This document shows positions 63,841 through 64,000 of a DNA stretch of 64,000 nucleotides, in pieces (position 1 is the first letter of the stretch; every line of letters starts with the position of its first letter). The translations under genes were made by a program, and so were the position numbers. The DNA lies in the NCBI GenBank assembly GCA_036365455.1, contig JAWQUS010000002.1, forward strand, positions 3,534,001 to 3,598,000, written 5' to 3'. This stretch comes from Macrosoma leucophasiata (Eukaryota; Arthropoda; Insecta; Lepidoptera; Hedylidae). The notes below the pieces were generated by a model. It worked only from the letters and a program-made list of their open reading frames with translations, did no database searches and was not told the DNA's origin.

Positions 63841-63935
63841 AGACCTCATGAAAAAAGTCGTATGACTAAAAGTCGTAGTCAAAACTGGTGAAATGAAATC
63901 GTTCACTTAACCGATCCTTTTAATTATTACTAATA

Positions 63936-64000
63936 TTACAAAGCTGAAGAATTTGTTGGTGTATTTGTTTTTTTTTGCTTGAACGCGCTAATCTCAGCAA
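63936..64000 (+). mobile_element. Helitron 5' end, cut by the window edge
   Basis: TTACTAATATTACAAAGCTG, TTTGTTGGTGTATTTG and GAACGCGCTAATCTCAG are typical Helitron start blocks in Lepidoptera. Confidence 0.7.

Overview
This window looks like insect DNA, almost certainly moth or butterfly (Lepidoptera). It is AT-rich and consists of a dense mosaic of transposable elements on both strands: RTE-, CR1/Jockey- and R2/R4-type LINE remnants, several SINE families, mariner remnants, Helitron ends and many small terminal-inverted-repeat (TIR) elements. I see no convincing host protein-coding gene, no rRNA operon, no credible single-copy tRNA gene, no CRISPR array and no bacterial-style operon. The long open frames are all retrotransposon remnants: 53-1060 (restriction-like-endonuclease LINE), 8164-8856 and 43903-45006 (CR1/Jockey-like reverse transcriptases, minus strand) and 48333-48961 (a second, frameshifted copy of the latter).

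I name the families locally. SINE-5S (11 copies) has a head matching the internal promoter of 5S rRNA. SINE-A has a tRNA-like head. SINE-B (about 30 copies) is a ~290 bp poly(A) retroposon. SINE-C (subtypes C1, C2, C3) has a tRNA-like core between inverted flanks. SINE-D has another tRNA-like head. Family P is an old repeat with a GGTTCCGTA motif. Three of the SINE families end in 3' tails that match three different LINE families also present here: SINE-5S with RTE, SINE-A with a LINE ending in (ATAC)n, and SINE-B with a Jockey-like poly(A) LINE. The window therefore shows three apparent parasite/host retroposon pairs.

Layout. 0-5.5 kb: LINE 3' end, SINE-5S, a SINE-D split by a TIR element and a SINE-B, and a hAT MITE with a perfect 8-bp target duplication. 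5.9-9.1 kb: a ~3 kb inverted-repeat element interrupted by a CR1-like LINE. 9-21 kb: nested SINE-C/SINE-B insertions, MITEs, RTE and mariner pseudogenes and Helitron ends. 22-25 kb: a second large inverted repeat filled with SINEs. 25-33 kb: an RTE fragment carrying three perfect hairpins, a SINE-A carrying two, and a GC-rich block with no ORF. 35.6-36.8 kb: a tandem array of four nearly identical 308-bp units, each with a complete tRNA-like core. 37.9-49 kb: LINE remnants and duplicated unknown segments. 49-64 kb: more SINEs, including a SINE-B flanked by an unusual 139-bp duplication.

Two signals stand out. The first is the tandem tRNA-like array. The second is the large number of perfect or near-perfect short-loop palindromes placed inside otherwise diverged transposon copies, which look like snap-back, template-switch rearrangements. 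Both need to be separated from assembly or library artefacts. Copy boundaries come from reading the sequence by eye and may be off by a few bases.
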